DNA of 64,000 bases, from the NCBI GenBank assembly GCA_905221605.1, contig CAJNDS010001913.1:236001-300000 (forward strand), given 5' to 3'. The notes below the pieces were generated by a model that was not told the DNA's origin, did no database searches, and was given only the letters and a program-made list of their open reading frames with translations. A program made the position numbers and the translations under genes. Position 1 is the first letter of the stretch, and the number at the start of each line of letters is the position of its first letter. Positions 9,628 to 19,550 of this stretch are shown piece by piece. Origin of the DNA: Symbiodinium natans (Eukaryota; Sar; Dinophyceae; Suessiales; Symbiodiniaceae).

Positions 9628-9714
9628 AGGGTTTAGGGTTCAGGGTTTTAGGGTTTAGGGTTTAGGGTTTAGGGTTTAGGGTTTAGGGTTTAGGGTTTAG
9701 GGTTTAGGGTTTAG
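9627..9714 (+). repeat. TTTAGGG array
   Basis: About 12 units, running into an 18-bp TA repeat at 9715-9732. Confidence 0.95.
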
Positions 9715-9787
9715 GTATATATATATATATATGTATGTATGTGCGTAGTACCATGAACCTTCAAGCATGGCAGCAACACTCAAATAC

Positions 9788-9897
9788 TTGGTAGCCCTGT
9801 GGTACCCTTTACACCTTTTTTCGTTATCGGTTCCCTTATAAAGAAACCAACCCCAAAAAGGGTGCCCTGAGTAGAATATGGTCGCTGGGCTACCAAG
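9788..9897 (+). mobile_element. TTGGTAGCCC-family element, intact TIRs
   Basis: Left end TTGGTAGCCC, right end GGGCTACCAA. About 110 bp; interior with TTCCCTTATAAAGAAACC and CCCCAAAAAGGGTGCCC. No coding capacity. Confidence 0.65.
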
Positions 9898-10020
9898 AAG
9901 GAAGACCAAACCACCCTAGTTAAACCCTGAACCCTAAACCCTAAACCTTGATTAAGCCCTAAGACCCTAAACCCTAAACCCTAATCCCTAACCCTAAACC
10001 TAAACCCTAATCCCTAAAGC

Positions 10021-11675
10021 ACATCACAAGGCTCAGAAGTCCTGCGCCCCAAGCACCGAACCTACAACCTGCCCCTCAAAACCCTTAAAGCCCATAGACC
10101 TGCCAACGAAACAGCAAGCGGAGAGCTTCCAAGCTTAAGGAAATAGCACCTCTCAACTCTTTACAGGGGCCCTAAACCCTAGCCCTGAACCCTTAACTCT
10201 GAACCCTTTACCCCGAGCCTGAAACCCTAAACCCCCACTTTGGAGCGCCCAAACCTAACACACAAATATGACAGAGGGCCCCAGACTGCTTTCCCTAAGG
10301 GTTCACTTATTATCAATGTGGGGTTTTGGGTTTAGGGTTTGGTGTTGGAGGTTTAGGGTTCAGGGTTTAATTAGAGTCTAGGGTTTAGGTTTAGGGTTTA
10401 GGGTATATGCATGGGCCCGAAAGCTACGATATGGGAACCTCTAATTACAGACCAAGATAAACACAGCATAGTTACATGGACCAGGAGTCTTGGGGGGGGT
10501 TTAGGAGTTAGGGTTTAGGGTTTAGGGTTTAGGGTTTAGGTTCTGCAACTGAGGGATGTGAACCCCAAACCCCCAAACTCCAAAAGCCTGAGCCCCAAGC
10601 CCCGACAGCCCGAGACCCGAAAGGGTCTCAACAAAACCCACCCAAGCAAAGCGCTCAATCACACCCCTACCGCGCCACTCTGACCCCGGAGACCTTGCTA
10701 ATTCCCTAAACCCTAAAGAAACCCTAAGAACTAATATCCTGTAACCCTAAGCCCTGAACCCTGAACCCTAAACCCTAAACCCTAAACCTCAAGCCGACTC
10801 TCTGGGGTTCCTGCCCACTTGGAGGTTATGGTACTTACTAACCAATTATGACTGTACTAATATTAATATCTGTACTGATTTAGGGTTTAGGGTTTGGGGT
10901 TTAGGGTTTAGGGTTATAAGTATAGAAATATATTGGTTAGCAAGGCTCAGTGTGCTCCTGACCTGGTACGGCCTTCGCCTGCAGCATGCCGCCGCAGCGC
11001 CTCGACAAGGGGTGTGGGGTGTAGGGTTTAGGGTTTCTGCCATAGACCTCCAAACGGTAGGTTTTGGATTTAGAGTTTTGGGCGGCTTGGGTTTTGTGCT
11101 TCCGCGTTTGGGGGTGAGGTTTGGAGGGCCGTAAGTCCCAAGAGGTTGAGGCTTTGTGGATTCAGGGCTTTGAGGGTTGAAGTTTTGCCCGTTTAGAGTC
11201 TACGGTTTAGGCCCCCAACCCTAAACCCTAGACCCCAATATGGGTATGTCACTGTCCCAAAATCGGGGTGCCCTTTTTATACCCAAAATAGGGTGAAATT
11301 CCCTTATCGGGACCCCCCCAAAAAAAAAGAAAAAAACGGCACCCCTATTGCCCCTATTTTCCGAAACCCTAAACCCTAAACCCTACACCCCAATCGACGC
11401 GATAGGCCCAAAGGAGCCAATCTCAGAGCCCTTGGCGTGGATGTCAGGTCACGGCGCTCTGGGGAGGTGCCGAGAAGGGGGCTGATGGTTTGGGGCGTAG
11501 GGTTTAGGGTTTAGGGTTTAGGGTTTGGGGTTTAGGGTTCAGGCTTTAGGCTGTTTAAGGTTCAGAGTCAAGGGTTCAGGGTTTGTTCAGGGTTTAGGGG
11601 TCTAGGATGAAGACAGGGCGCGACATGCTCAAGGACTCAAGGATCTCGTGGCCCGGCCTGTCGGGCATTCAGTAG
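10021..11675. other. Array-poor field without a recognised gene
   Basis: Mostly degenerate CCCTAAA/TTTAGGG words and ordinary sequence. Includes a fragment of the TCCATGTACC hairpin family at about 10400-10483, a left-end fragment of the CTTGGAGGTTC family at 10817-10857, and a G/C-rich island near 11390-11490 before a short TTTAGGG run. No convincing frame. Confidence 0.35.
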
Positions 11676-11775
11676 CTAAACCCTAAACCCTAAACCCTAA
11701 ACCCTAAACCCTAAACCCTAAACCCTAAACCCTAAACCCTAAACCCTAAACCCTAAACCCTAAACCCTAAACCCG
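11676..11775 (-). repeat. CCCTAAA array
   Basis: Fourteen near-perfect units. Confidence 0.96.
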
Positions 11776-12120
11776 CACTTGACCTTGAACCTTTGTTGGG
11801 ATACCCCTTTAGTGAACCTTCGTCGGGTTAGCTCTAAAAAATAGGCTCCTTGTTTGCTAGGGTGCCAGGTTCTACAGGGCACTCAAGAAGGGAACCTAGA
11901 ATCTAGAGAACTGCCCATGGAGCGTATGGGTTTAGGGTTGGCTGTTTTCGTTCAAGGAGCTGCAACAACCAAACTGTATGAATGAAGCTCTGCCCTATTA
12001 CCTGAAACCTGATACCCGGACCCTATACCTTCTGCCCTAGACTATACACCCACCCCCCCCCCCCCCCTTCCGGCCCTTTCCAACCTCCTCGAACGTCTAA
12101 GCTATGTCTAGAACTACCCC
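11776..12120. other. Stretch without a recognised gene
   Basis: Ordinary sequence with a poly-C tract near 12052-12067. Nothing recognised. Confidence 0.3.
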
Positions 12121-12741
12121 CGGTACAAGACCCTAAGCCCTAAGTTCCAAACCCTTAACCCTGAACCCTCAACTTGAAAACCCACGGAAACCCTAAACAC
12201 TGAACCCTAGACCCTCAAACCCCACGCCCTAAAACCCTAAACGCTGAACCCTCAAACCCTCAAACCCTAAAACCCCAAACCCCCAACCCCCAGACCCGAA
12301 ACCCTAAACTCTAAACCCTAACCCCGAAACCCTAAACCTCCAACCCCTAAACCCACACCCTAAACCCTGAAACCTAAACCCCCAACCCCTACACCCTAAA
12401 CCCAAAGCCCTAAACCCTAAACCCGAAGCCCTAAGCCCTAATCCCTAAACCCCTAAACCCTAAACCCCAACCCTTAATGCCCTAAACCCTTAGCCCCGAA
12501 CCCTAAAACCTAAACCCTAAAGCCCTAACCCTAAACCCCCAACCCCTAAACCCCTAAACCCCTAAACCCTAAACCCCCAACCCCCAACCCTAACCCCAAA
12601 GCCCCAAAGCCCCAAAGCCCCAAAGCCCCAAAGCCCCAAAGCCCCAAACCCTAAACCCTAAACCCTAAACCCTAAACCCTAAACCCTAAACCCTAAACCC
12701 TAAACCCTAAACCCTAAACCCTAAACCCTAAACCCTAAACC
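12121..12741 (-). repeat. Long CCCTAAA field grading from degenerate to perfect
   Basis: About 620 bp. The left two thirds are variant units (CCCCAAA, CCCTCAA, CCCGAAA), then six GCCCCAAA repeats, then 13 perfect CCCTAAA units at the right edge. The gradient suggests growth or homogenisation at the edge facing the island 12752-12822. Confidence 0.9.
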
Positions 12742-12751
12742 AACCCTGGAG

Positions 12752-12822
12752 GCGGCGTCTTGACCAGCCCGTGGTCTCGGCTGTTCTGGCAGTCTTGGGA
12801 CCTCTGCGCCCCTGGGCTGAGG
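12752..12822 (+). other. Exon-like island
   Basis: Follows CCCTGGAG, ends before GTTTAGG, and is open as GVLTSPWSRLFWQSWDLCAP and onward. Convergent arrays on both sides. Starts AG|GC with the codon split after base one. Confidence 0.3.
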
Positions 12823-12897
12823 GTTTAGGGTTTAGGGTTTAGGGTTTAGGGTTTAGGGTTTAGGGTTTAGGGTTAGGGTTTAGGGTTAGGGTTTAGA
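12821..12897 (+). repeat. TTTAGGG array
   Basis: About 11 units with two TTAGGG hexamers. Confidence 0.94.
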
Positions 12898-13003
12898 TTT
12901 CGTGAGGATTTGGGGTCTTTGAAAGAATTCAGGGTTCAGGTTCGGGGAAAGTTTCGAGGAGTTACTTTGCAACTCCAGAGCAAGGTCAACCTGCGGGGGC
13001 TTT

Positions 13004-13150
13004 TACTTGGAGATTCAGGGTACATAGTAACCCATTATCATATGTGTAGTTCTAAGCCACATAAAGGCTCCTTAAGGACCCGAATACGGTTATCATGGGG
13101 TTTCTAGTACAGCTATCACTGGGCTACTAAGTACCATGAATCTCTAAGTA
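13004..13150 (+). mobile_element. CTTGGAGGTTC-family element
   Basis: Left end TACTTGGAGATTCAGGGTAC, right end AGTACCATGAATCTCTAAGTA: inverted, with TA at both borders. 147 bp, no coding capacity. Confidence 0.65.
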
Positions 13151-13540
13151 GGGTTTGGGGTGACAGGGCTCATGGTCGCTTTAGAAAACATGCTTTAGGG
13201 TCTAGGGTTTAGGGTTTAGGTTTAGGGTTTGGGGTATAGGGTTCAGGATTATTTAAGAAAATGACTTTGAAGCTTAGGGATCTTCCAGCATTGCCTCACT
13301 TCCTGTTCTTGGGGAGCTCCGCTCACGATTCTAAAGCTACTAAAGACAAGATAAACCCTGAACCCATTACCTTAAACCCAACACCTTAAACCCTAAATAC
13401 GCCTAGGCCGGTGCATAAGAGATTAGTTACGAACGGCTCATGAGTCAAAGCAATACCTGGTCCCCGCAAAAAAAGGCCGATAGCCTTCAAAATGCAGGAT
13501 TTCGGGTTGAGGGTTTGGGTAGGGTTTAGGGTTCTGGTTT
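13151..13540. other. Stretch without a recognised gene
   Basis: Ordinary sequence with scattered TTTAGGG words; nothing else recognised. Confidence 0.3.
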
Positions 13541-13600
13541 AGGGTTTTGGGTTTTGGGTTTTGGGTTTTGGGTTTTGGGTTTTGGGTTTTGGGTTTTGGG
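13541..13600 (+). repeat. TTTTGGG variant array
   Basis: About eight consecutive TTTTGGG units, a homogeneous variant of the telomere-type unit. Confidence 0.93.
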
Positions 13601-13991
13601 CATACAGGCCATTTGTATTTGCTTTGCTGTAGTGCTCGGTCAGGGGGTAGCAGTGCGACCCAAAACCCTCAACTCGGTGAAGCCCTAAATCCTCAGCCCT
13701 ATGTACCCTCAACCCTGAAACCCTAAATTTAACCCTCAACCCTAGAAAGCCTAGAGCCCTCAACCCTACATGCCCTATAGACCTCAACCCCGTCAAACCC
13801 TAAGCCCTCAACCCTATATACCCTATATACCCTATGTCCCCTCCACCCTGAGACCCTAAACTTACTCTCAACCCTATAAAGCCTAGAAGCCCCCGAGCCC
13901 CCCAGAACCCTAAACCCTCATCACGCCCCAAACCCTAAACCCTAAATCCTAAACCCTAAACCCTAAACCCTAAAACCTTCTCGTTTTCAAG

Positions 13992-14066
13992 GTGCACGGG
14001 CTTCCTGCCCTGGCGATGCTTTGGTTCCACGGGCCGTGTCTGGGTCGGGGGGCCTGGGGAAAAAGG
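13992..14066 (+). other. Exon-like island, 25 codons in phase
   Basis: Preceded by CCTTCTCGTTTTCAAG, a good acceptor, and ends before GTTTGGGG. Exactly 75 nt, open, VHGLPALAMLWFHGPCLGRG and onward. CCCTAAA left, TTTAGGG right. Confidence 0.4.
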
Positions 14067-14220
14067 GTTTGGGGTTTAGGGCTAGGGTTTAGGGTTTAGG
14101 GTTTAGGGTTTAGGGTTCGGGGTTTAGGGTTTCGGGTTAAGGGTTCAGGGCGTAGGGTTTAGGGTCTTAGGGTTTAGGGTTCAGGGCGTAGGGTTTAGGG
14201 TTCGGGGTTCAGGGTTTATG
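14062..14220 (+). repeat. TTTAGGG array, degenerate
   Basis: About 20 units with TTCAGGG and TTCGGGG variants. Confidence 0.88.
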
Positions 14221-14579
14221 CTTTAGGGCTCTGTGTTTAGAATTGGGTTCTTGGGTTGCAGCCCAAAGCCCTCCGTTCTGAGAGGCATTGAGGGGTCAGT
14301 GCTTCGGTCAGCATCATGCTTATGGTCACTGCAATGTCTATTTGGGTTCAGGGTTTTTTTGGTTCGGGGTTGAAGGTTTAGAGTTTAGGGTTTAGGGTTT
14401 AGGGCATCTTTGTAGTTTTGCTTGTTTGCTGTTACTGAGCTTTTCTTCCTCTTTGGCCAACATACTGGTGTTTTTCTATATACTGTCTTTGCTGAGTTTG
14501 CGCGGGACCGTACCTTGAAGCCCAAGCCAGGGAAACAGGAGCTAGCCCAAACCTTAAGCCTGTTTCTCACACTTTAACC

Positions 14580-14690
14580 AGCCCTAAGCCCAAACCCCAA
14601 ACCCTTAAACCCTACACCCTAAACCCCAAACCCTAAACCCCCAAACCCTAAACCCCAAACCCTAAACCCCAAACCCTAAACCCTCAACCC
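14580..14690 (-). repeat. CCCTAAA / CCCCAAA array
   Basis: About 15 units in which CCCTAAA alternates with CCCCAAA, a 14-bp higher-order unit. Confidence 0.92.
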
Positions 14691-14698
14691 TACGTCAG

Positions 14699-14779
14699 CT
14701 TCCCAAGGCCTCTCCGGGCCCATGGGACCTGGCCCGGTCACCGCCAGCGCTGCCGCTGCCGCGCGGCGTGGCCGCAGGG
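14699..14779 (+). other. Exon-like island, 27 codons in phase
   Basis: Follows CTACGTCAG and ends before GTATAGG. Exactly 81 nt, open (ASPGPWDLARSPPALPLPRG). Convergent arrays on both sides. Confidence 0.35.
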
Positions 14780-14950
14780 GTATAGGGTTTAGGGTTTAGG
14801 GTTTTGGGGTTTAGGGTTTAGAGTTTGGGGTTTAGGGTTTAGGGATTTGGGGTTTAGGGTTTGGGGTTTAGGGTTTGGGGTTTAGGGTTTGGGGTTTGGG
14901 GTTTAGGGTTTGGGGTTTGGGGTTTAGGGTTTAGGGTTTGGGGGCTTAGG
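14779..14950 (+). repeat. TTTAGGG / TTTGGGG alternating array
   Basis: About 23 units. TTTAGGG and TTTGGGG alternate, the mirror image of the CCCTAAA/CCCCAAA alternation at 14580-14690, so the two flanking arrays share one variant pattern. Confidence 0.93.
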
Positions 14951-15151
14951 GTTCGGGGTTTAGTGTGCAGGGCGCAACGCAGGATGTAGGGTTTGTGCGG
15001 CCTAGGATGTAGCGCGAGAGGTTTAGGCTGTGGGTTAGTCTTGCGCTTGAATTTCTATGATTGTCATCAACGGCGTTGTTTTTTTGTTTACAAGGTGGCT
15101 TACGGTATCTTCTGGGCGTGGACTTAAGGACTTATTTTTTGCATCGACACC

Positions 15152-15260
15152 TTACACCCTAAACCCTAAACCCTAAACCCTAAACCTTGAACCCCAAACC
15201 CTAAACCCTAAACCCTAAACCCTAAACCCTAAACCCTAAACCCTAAACCCTAAACCCTAG
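15152..15260 (-). repeat. CCCTAAA array
   Basis: About 15 units. Confidence 0.95.
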
Positions 15261-15289
15261 GGGCAAGCTTTAGTCCAACATTTTTCAAG

Positions 15290-15360
15290 GCGGCCATCCT
15301 CTACATGCAACCCCGGCCTCGGCGCTGCGACCTAGAAGCCCCAGTCTCCGAAATCCTCAC
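15290..15360 (+). other. Exon-like island
   Basis: Follows CCAACATTTTTCAAG, a good acceptor. Open as AAILYMQPRPRRCDLEAPVS and on to a GC-type donor near 15361. CCCTAAA left, TTTAGGG right. Confidence 0.4.
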
Positions 15361-15373
15361 GCCCTAAGCCTCG

Positions 15374-15477
15374 GGTTTAGGTTTAGGGTTTAGGGTTTAG
15401 GGTTTAGGGTTTAGGGTTTAGGGTTTAGGGTTTAGGGTTTAGGGTTTAGGGTTTAGGGTTTAGGGTTTAGGGTTCGC
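15374..15477 (+). repeat. TTTAGGG array
   Basis: About 14 near-perfect units. Confidence 0.96.
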
Positions 15478-16329
15478 AGCCCCTGACAAGCCCCCCACAA
15501 CCACAAACCGTTCAAGCGTCCCCTTAAACCCCTGCAGAGCCCGGAGCTAAGAACTCAAAACCCTCTTGGTGATCGTTTCGAGGCTGCCGCTGTCCCTGCT
15601 TTGGCTTTTCGGGCCGCTTGGTCTCGAGTAGGGTTTAGGGTTTAGGACTTAGGGTTTGGGGTTTTGGGTTTTGGGTTTTGGGTTTTGGGTTTCGGGTTTA
15701 GGGTTAAGGGTTTAAGGGTTTAAGGGTTTAGGCTTGGCTTGGGGAGCTCCAAATAATGGCCGGTGTTGTCTTCAGAGCTCTTTCTTAACGGCTTTGCCCG
15801 AAAGCCAAGCCTGCAACTGTTGGCGACAAGCAACCTAAACACCCCTACCCCCCTACGCCCCAAAACCCTGAGAACCCCCCTAAACCCTAAACCCCAAGCC
15901 CCAAAGCCCCACGCTGAGTGTGGGAGTACTCAGCCCGAATGCCCCTGAAAAGGGTTTAGGGTTTAGGGTTTAGGGTTTAGGGTTTAGCGTCTAGGGTTTA
16001 GGGTTTAGGGTCTAAACCCCAAAGCCTAATCCCTAAACCCCCTGGACCCTAACCCCTAAACCTTAGCACCCAAAACCCGAAACCCCAAAACCTTACTAAG
16101 CCCTAAAAACCTAAACCCCCCAACCCCCCCCCCCCCCCCAGGCCCTGAACGATCCAAAAAGGCTCAACCCTAGACCCTAAAACGCTAAAACCTACCAAAC
16201 AAAAAAAACCGAGGCCCTAAACGACCCCAAAAGGCTAAACCCTAAACCCTCAAACGCCAAACCCTAAAAAGCCAAAAGCCACAACACCCCCCCCCAGGCC
16301 CCAAACGACCCCAAAAGGCTAAACCCCGA

Positions 16330-16538
16330 ACCCCAAGCCCTAAGCCCCAAGCCCCAACCCTAAACCCTAAACCCTAAACCCTAAACCCTAAACCCTAAAC
16401 CCTAAACCCTAAACCCTAAACCCTAAACCCTAAACCCTAAACCCTAAACCCTAAACCCTAAACCCTAAACCCTAAACCCTAAACCCTAAACCCAAGCCCT
16501 AAGCCCTAAACCCTGAACCCTAAACCCTAAACCCTAAA
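16330..16538 (-). repeat. CCCTAAA array
   Basis: About 29 units, 20 of them perfect in a row. Confidence 0.97.
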
Positions 16539-16548
16539 AGACTCCAAG

Positions 16549-16615
16549 GCTGTGCCTGGGCCTTCCCGAGTTCAAGTGCGCCTCCGCGGCAGAGCAAGTT
16601 CGTCTCTGAAGGCTT
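16549..16615 (+). other. Exon-like island
   Basis: Follows GACTCCAAG and ends before GTAAAA. Open as AVPGPSRVQVRLRGRASSSL. CCCTAAA left, poly-G and TTTAGGG right. Confidence 0.3.
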
Positions 16616-16703
16616 GTAAAAATGGGGGGGGGGGGTTTAGGGTTTAGGGTTTAGGGTTTAGGGCTAGGGTTTAGGGCTAGGGTTTAGGGTTTGGGGTTTA
16701 GGG

Positions 16704-16806
16704 CTACTAAGGCCCAGAGTAGGCCCTTATTCCCCTTTTTGTTAGGTTCCGGCTTCCTTACAAGGCCCTGCCAAAAAGGGCACCCATTGTCATTCCTAGG
16801 TTACAC
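16704..16806 (+). mobile_element. CTAGGACCCAGAGTAGGCCC-family element
   Basis: Shares CCCAGAGTAGGCCCTTATTCCC..TTTTT, AAAAAGGGCACCC and a terminal ATTCCTAGG with copies at 39955, 42945, 43831, 47802 and 62684. About 103 bp, non-coding. Confidence 0.5.
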
Positions 16807-16885
16807 TCGGGTCTCGAATTTCGGGTCTAGGGTTGTAAGGGTGTAGGGTTTACGTGGTTTGTAGAATTTCGGGTTTAGGGTGTAG

Positions 16886-16950
16886 GGTGTGTGTGTATGT
16901 ATATATATATATATGTATGTATATATGTAATATGTACATATATATAAATA
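16886..16950. repeat. TA-rich microsatellite
   Basis: GTGTATATATGTATGT-type dinucleotide repeat inside a possible intron interior. Confidence 0.85.
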
Positions 16951-17109
16951 CATATGTCGGATGTAGGGTTTAGGGTAGTTTCGGTTTCAGAGGTGTATAG
17001 TAGGGTTGAGAGATCATCATGTTTATTGGGGTTGGGGTGTAGCGGCGCAGAGGTTTTTCTACCTCGGACCCCGAAGTCTGTGCCCTTGGCTTTGGGGACT
17101 CCTTCTTGA

Positions 17110-17283
17110 GGGTCCTTTAAGGGAATATAAGGGCTTATTAGGCGTACTTTAAGGATCATTTAAGGGAACATAAGAGCTTGCTAGGCGCATTTTGAGGATC
17201 CTTGAAGGGAATAGAAGGGCTTACTAGGCGTATTTTGAGGATCCTTTAAGGGAATAGAAGGTCTTACTAGGCGTATTTTGAGG
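17110..17283 (+). repeat. 43-bp tandem repeat, four copies
   Basis: Unit GGATCCTTTAAGGGAATAGA followed by AGGGCTTACTAGGCGTATTTTGA. Starts at about 17110, 17153, 17196 and 17239; copies differ at several bases. Not coding. Confidence 0.85.
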
Positions 17284-17779
17284 GAAACCTCTTAGGGGTA
17301 CATCTGTCGGGGTCCGAGTCTCAACTCCTGAAGCTTAGGGTGGCGGACAACCGTAAATTCTAAACCCGAAACCCAAGAATGGCGCAGTGCATTCTTCTTT
17401 AATGGAGACCTACAAGACCCTAGAACCCTAAACCCTAAACCCTAAACCCTAAACCCTAAACCGACTAGAACCCTAAACCTCAAGACCCGAAACCAAACCC
17501 CAAGCCCCCAAACCCGAAGCTTACTAAAGACGCTCAAACTGAAGTCCCTGCATCCCACATCCCTCAACCCGAAACCCGAATCCCTAAATCCCAAGCCCTC
17601 AACTCTGAACGTTAAGCCCCTTAGGATTCGGGTTTAGGGCTTAGGGCTTAATTGGGGTTTAGGGTTTACTTGATATTAGTTAAGGTTAGGTACCTAGGGA
17701 ACCTTAGAGAAGGTTAGGGAGTGTTAGGTCAGGGGATTCGGGGTTTAGGCGTTCAGAGGTTTATATAGGGGTTTAGGGC

Positions 17780-17852
17780 AAACCCTAAACCCTAAACCCT
17801 AAACCCTAAACCCTAAACCCTAAACCTTAACCCTAAACCCTAAACCCTAAAC
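17780..17852 (-). repeat. CCCTAAA array
   Basis: About 10 units. Confidence 0.94.
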
Positions 17853-17864
17853 TCCCCAAAAAAG

Positions 17865-17953
17865 GCTCAACTGCCCTTGGGCCGCGCCCAAGGCAACCTT
17901 TGCCAGACTCGTCTTGCCTATCGCATCGCCCCTGGCCTCCCTAAAGAGGCCAT
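17865..17953 (+). other. Exon-like island
   Basis: Follows CCCCAAAAAAG and is open as LGRAQGNLCQTRLAYRIAPG and onward to a GTCAAA donor at 17954. Convergent arrays on both sides. Confidence 0.35.
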
Positions 17954-17967
17954 TGTCAAAGGGCCCT

Positions 17968-18106
17968 AGGGTTTAGGGTTTAGGGTTTAGGGCTAGGGTT
18001 CAGGGTTTAGGGTTTAGGGCTAGGGTTCAGGGTTCAGGGTTCAGGGTTCAGGGTTTAGGGTTCAGGGTTTAGGGTTTAGGGTTTAGGGTTTAGGGTTTAG
18101 GCCTAA
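17968..18106 (+). repeat. TTTAGGG / TTCAGGG array
   Basis: About 20 units with a central block of TTCAGGG. Confidence 0.92.
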
Positions 18107-18138
18107 GGTTTGGCAAATTGGCAGTTGCAGTGGGGTGC
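18107..18138 (+). other. Short exon-like segment with GTAAGG donor
   Basis: Between CCTAAG and GTAAGGAG: GTTTGGCAAATTGGCAGTTG continues to TGCAG, open as FGKLAVAVGC. The GTAAGG is a canonical 5' splice site. Confidence 0.3.
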
Positions 18139-18264
18139 AGGTAAGGAGTACGGCTTGGGATCGAGGAATCGAATGCAGCACTCGGCTGCTTCTGTGTTGT
18201 TGCGTTTGAAGGAAGGTTGGTGTTTAAATCCTAAACCCTAAACCCTAAACCCGAAACCGCTTAG

Positions 18265-18365
18265 GGTTGCATCAAACTGGACCAAACTGAGTCACAACGA
18301 CATTGATTGCACATCTTGGCAACGCTTGACGATGCCTGTCAGGGCTTCTGACATGGGGCTGTGGG
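18265..18365 (+). other. Exon-like island
   Basis: Open on the + strand for its full length (contains NWTKLSHNDIDCTSWQRLTM), between a short CCCTAAA run and the TTTAGGG array at 18390. The acceptor is the AG in GCTTAG. Confidence 0.35.
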
Positions 18366-18389
18366 CTGGCTTAGGGTTTACAAGGGATA

Positions 18390-18463
18390 GGGGTTTAGGG
18401 TTTAGGGTTTAGGGTTTAGGGTTTAGGGTTTAGGGTTTAGGGTTTAGGGTTTAGGGTTTAGGC
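18390..18463 (+). repeat. TTTAGGG array
   Basis: About ten perfect units; its last TTTAG appears to serve as the acceptor of the next exon. Confidence 0.95.
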
Positions 18464-18574
18464 TGGCCGGAGAATTTCAATGCATTGCACAATGCATTCT
18501 TCCTCTCGAACGCAAGGAACTACATCAAGGACCCCTACAGCCATCCCCGTAGACCCCGCAAAGCTAGAGCTTAA
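18463..18574 (+). CDS. Candidate C-terminal exon of an unidentified protein
   Basis: Directly after GTTTAG the sequence encodes WPENFNALHNAFFLSNARNY, then IKDPYSHPRRPRKARA and a TAA stop at 18572-18574. The composition (Asn, Phe and aromatic-rich, then a basic tail) looks like real protein. After the stop comes about 150 bp of A-rich ordinary sequence that would suit a 3' untranslated region. The islands at 13992-18365 on the same strand could be upstream exons; I could not prove one frame through them. The family is not recognised. RNA evidence would decide. Confidence 0.4.
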
Positions 18575-18960
18575 GCCCAGGACCACCAAGTCACACAATA
18601 AAAGTATAGTTGTATAAACCATCAATAAAAGATACTAATCCCAACAAAGGAGAATCAAATACAACAACGTAAAGTCCCACCAAGATAGCCAATACCAGGG
18701 CTGTCCTTTGGGATGTTTGTTAAGGGTTTGCATGTTAAAAGGGCTTCAGAACCCCAAACCGTAAACCCTAAACTCTAAACCCTAAACCCCGGACCCTTCA
18801 TCCCCTCAAACCCCTGAACCCCCTTACTCTTGAGTGGGGGGATGTGAGAGGCGACCACCCACTCCGACCCACTCCAAGGCCCCACCTACTGCACCCTCCC
18901 CAGACTCAACCCAAAACCCTAAATCCCAAAACCCCATAAATGCCCAAACCCTAAATCCCT
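18575..18960. other. Probable 3' region, no further gene
   Basis: A-rich unique sequence (two AATAAAAG words near 18597 and 18624), then worn CCCTAAA words. Nothing else recognised. Confidence 0.3.
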
Positions 18961-19341
18961 AAACCCTACAGCCCTGCCCCCCCCCCCCCCCCCCCTTCCC
19001 TCCGCACCCCCCCCTTCCACGCTACAGCGCCTTGAAGAGGCTTGGCGTTGGGTGCACGGCTCCCATGGCTTCGTCTGCTTAGCCTGGCTTCTTGCGCAAC
19101 CAGCGGGGGTTGACCGGTTTCGGGATTTGTTTGTTTGCTTTGCTTTTTATTTCTGTTCGCTTTGTTTTGCTTTTTGGGGTTTAGTTGTTTTTTGGGCTTT
19201 GCTTTTTTTGGGTTTGAGGTTTGGGGTTTCAAATTTAAGGTTGGTTACGGCTGAGCGTTGAGCGTTGGGCTGGGGTGGACATGCACCAAATGCCTTGCAC
19301 CCCCCTGCGCCACCCCAACGCTGGGACGGTGCCCTAAACCC

Positions 19342-19483
19342 TACTTGGAGGTTCAGGCGACTTCGCAACCCACGAGACGTGCAGAAAGAACCCACATACA
19401 AGCCTTTCAAGTACCCGAATAGGTTATAATTGGGTTATAAGTACAGTGACAATTGGGTTACGAAGTTCCGAAGTACCATGAAC
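19342..19483 (+). mobile_element. CTTGGAGGTTC-family element, right end worn
   Basis: Starts TACTTGGAGGTTCAGG; shares GGTTATAATTGGGTTATAAG and ends near AGTACCATGAAC, lacking the final TCCAAGTA. Confidence 0.5.
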
Positions 19484-19550
19484 GACCCCGCAGGAGAACA
19501 AGTTTAAGGTTTGGGGTTTGGTGGATTGGGTTTGCGGTTCGGGTCCTGGG

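Noticed and set aside
17110-17283. CRISPR array
   Set aside because: Direct repeats are adjacent without unique spacers, and the context is eukaryotic.
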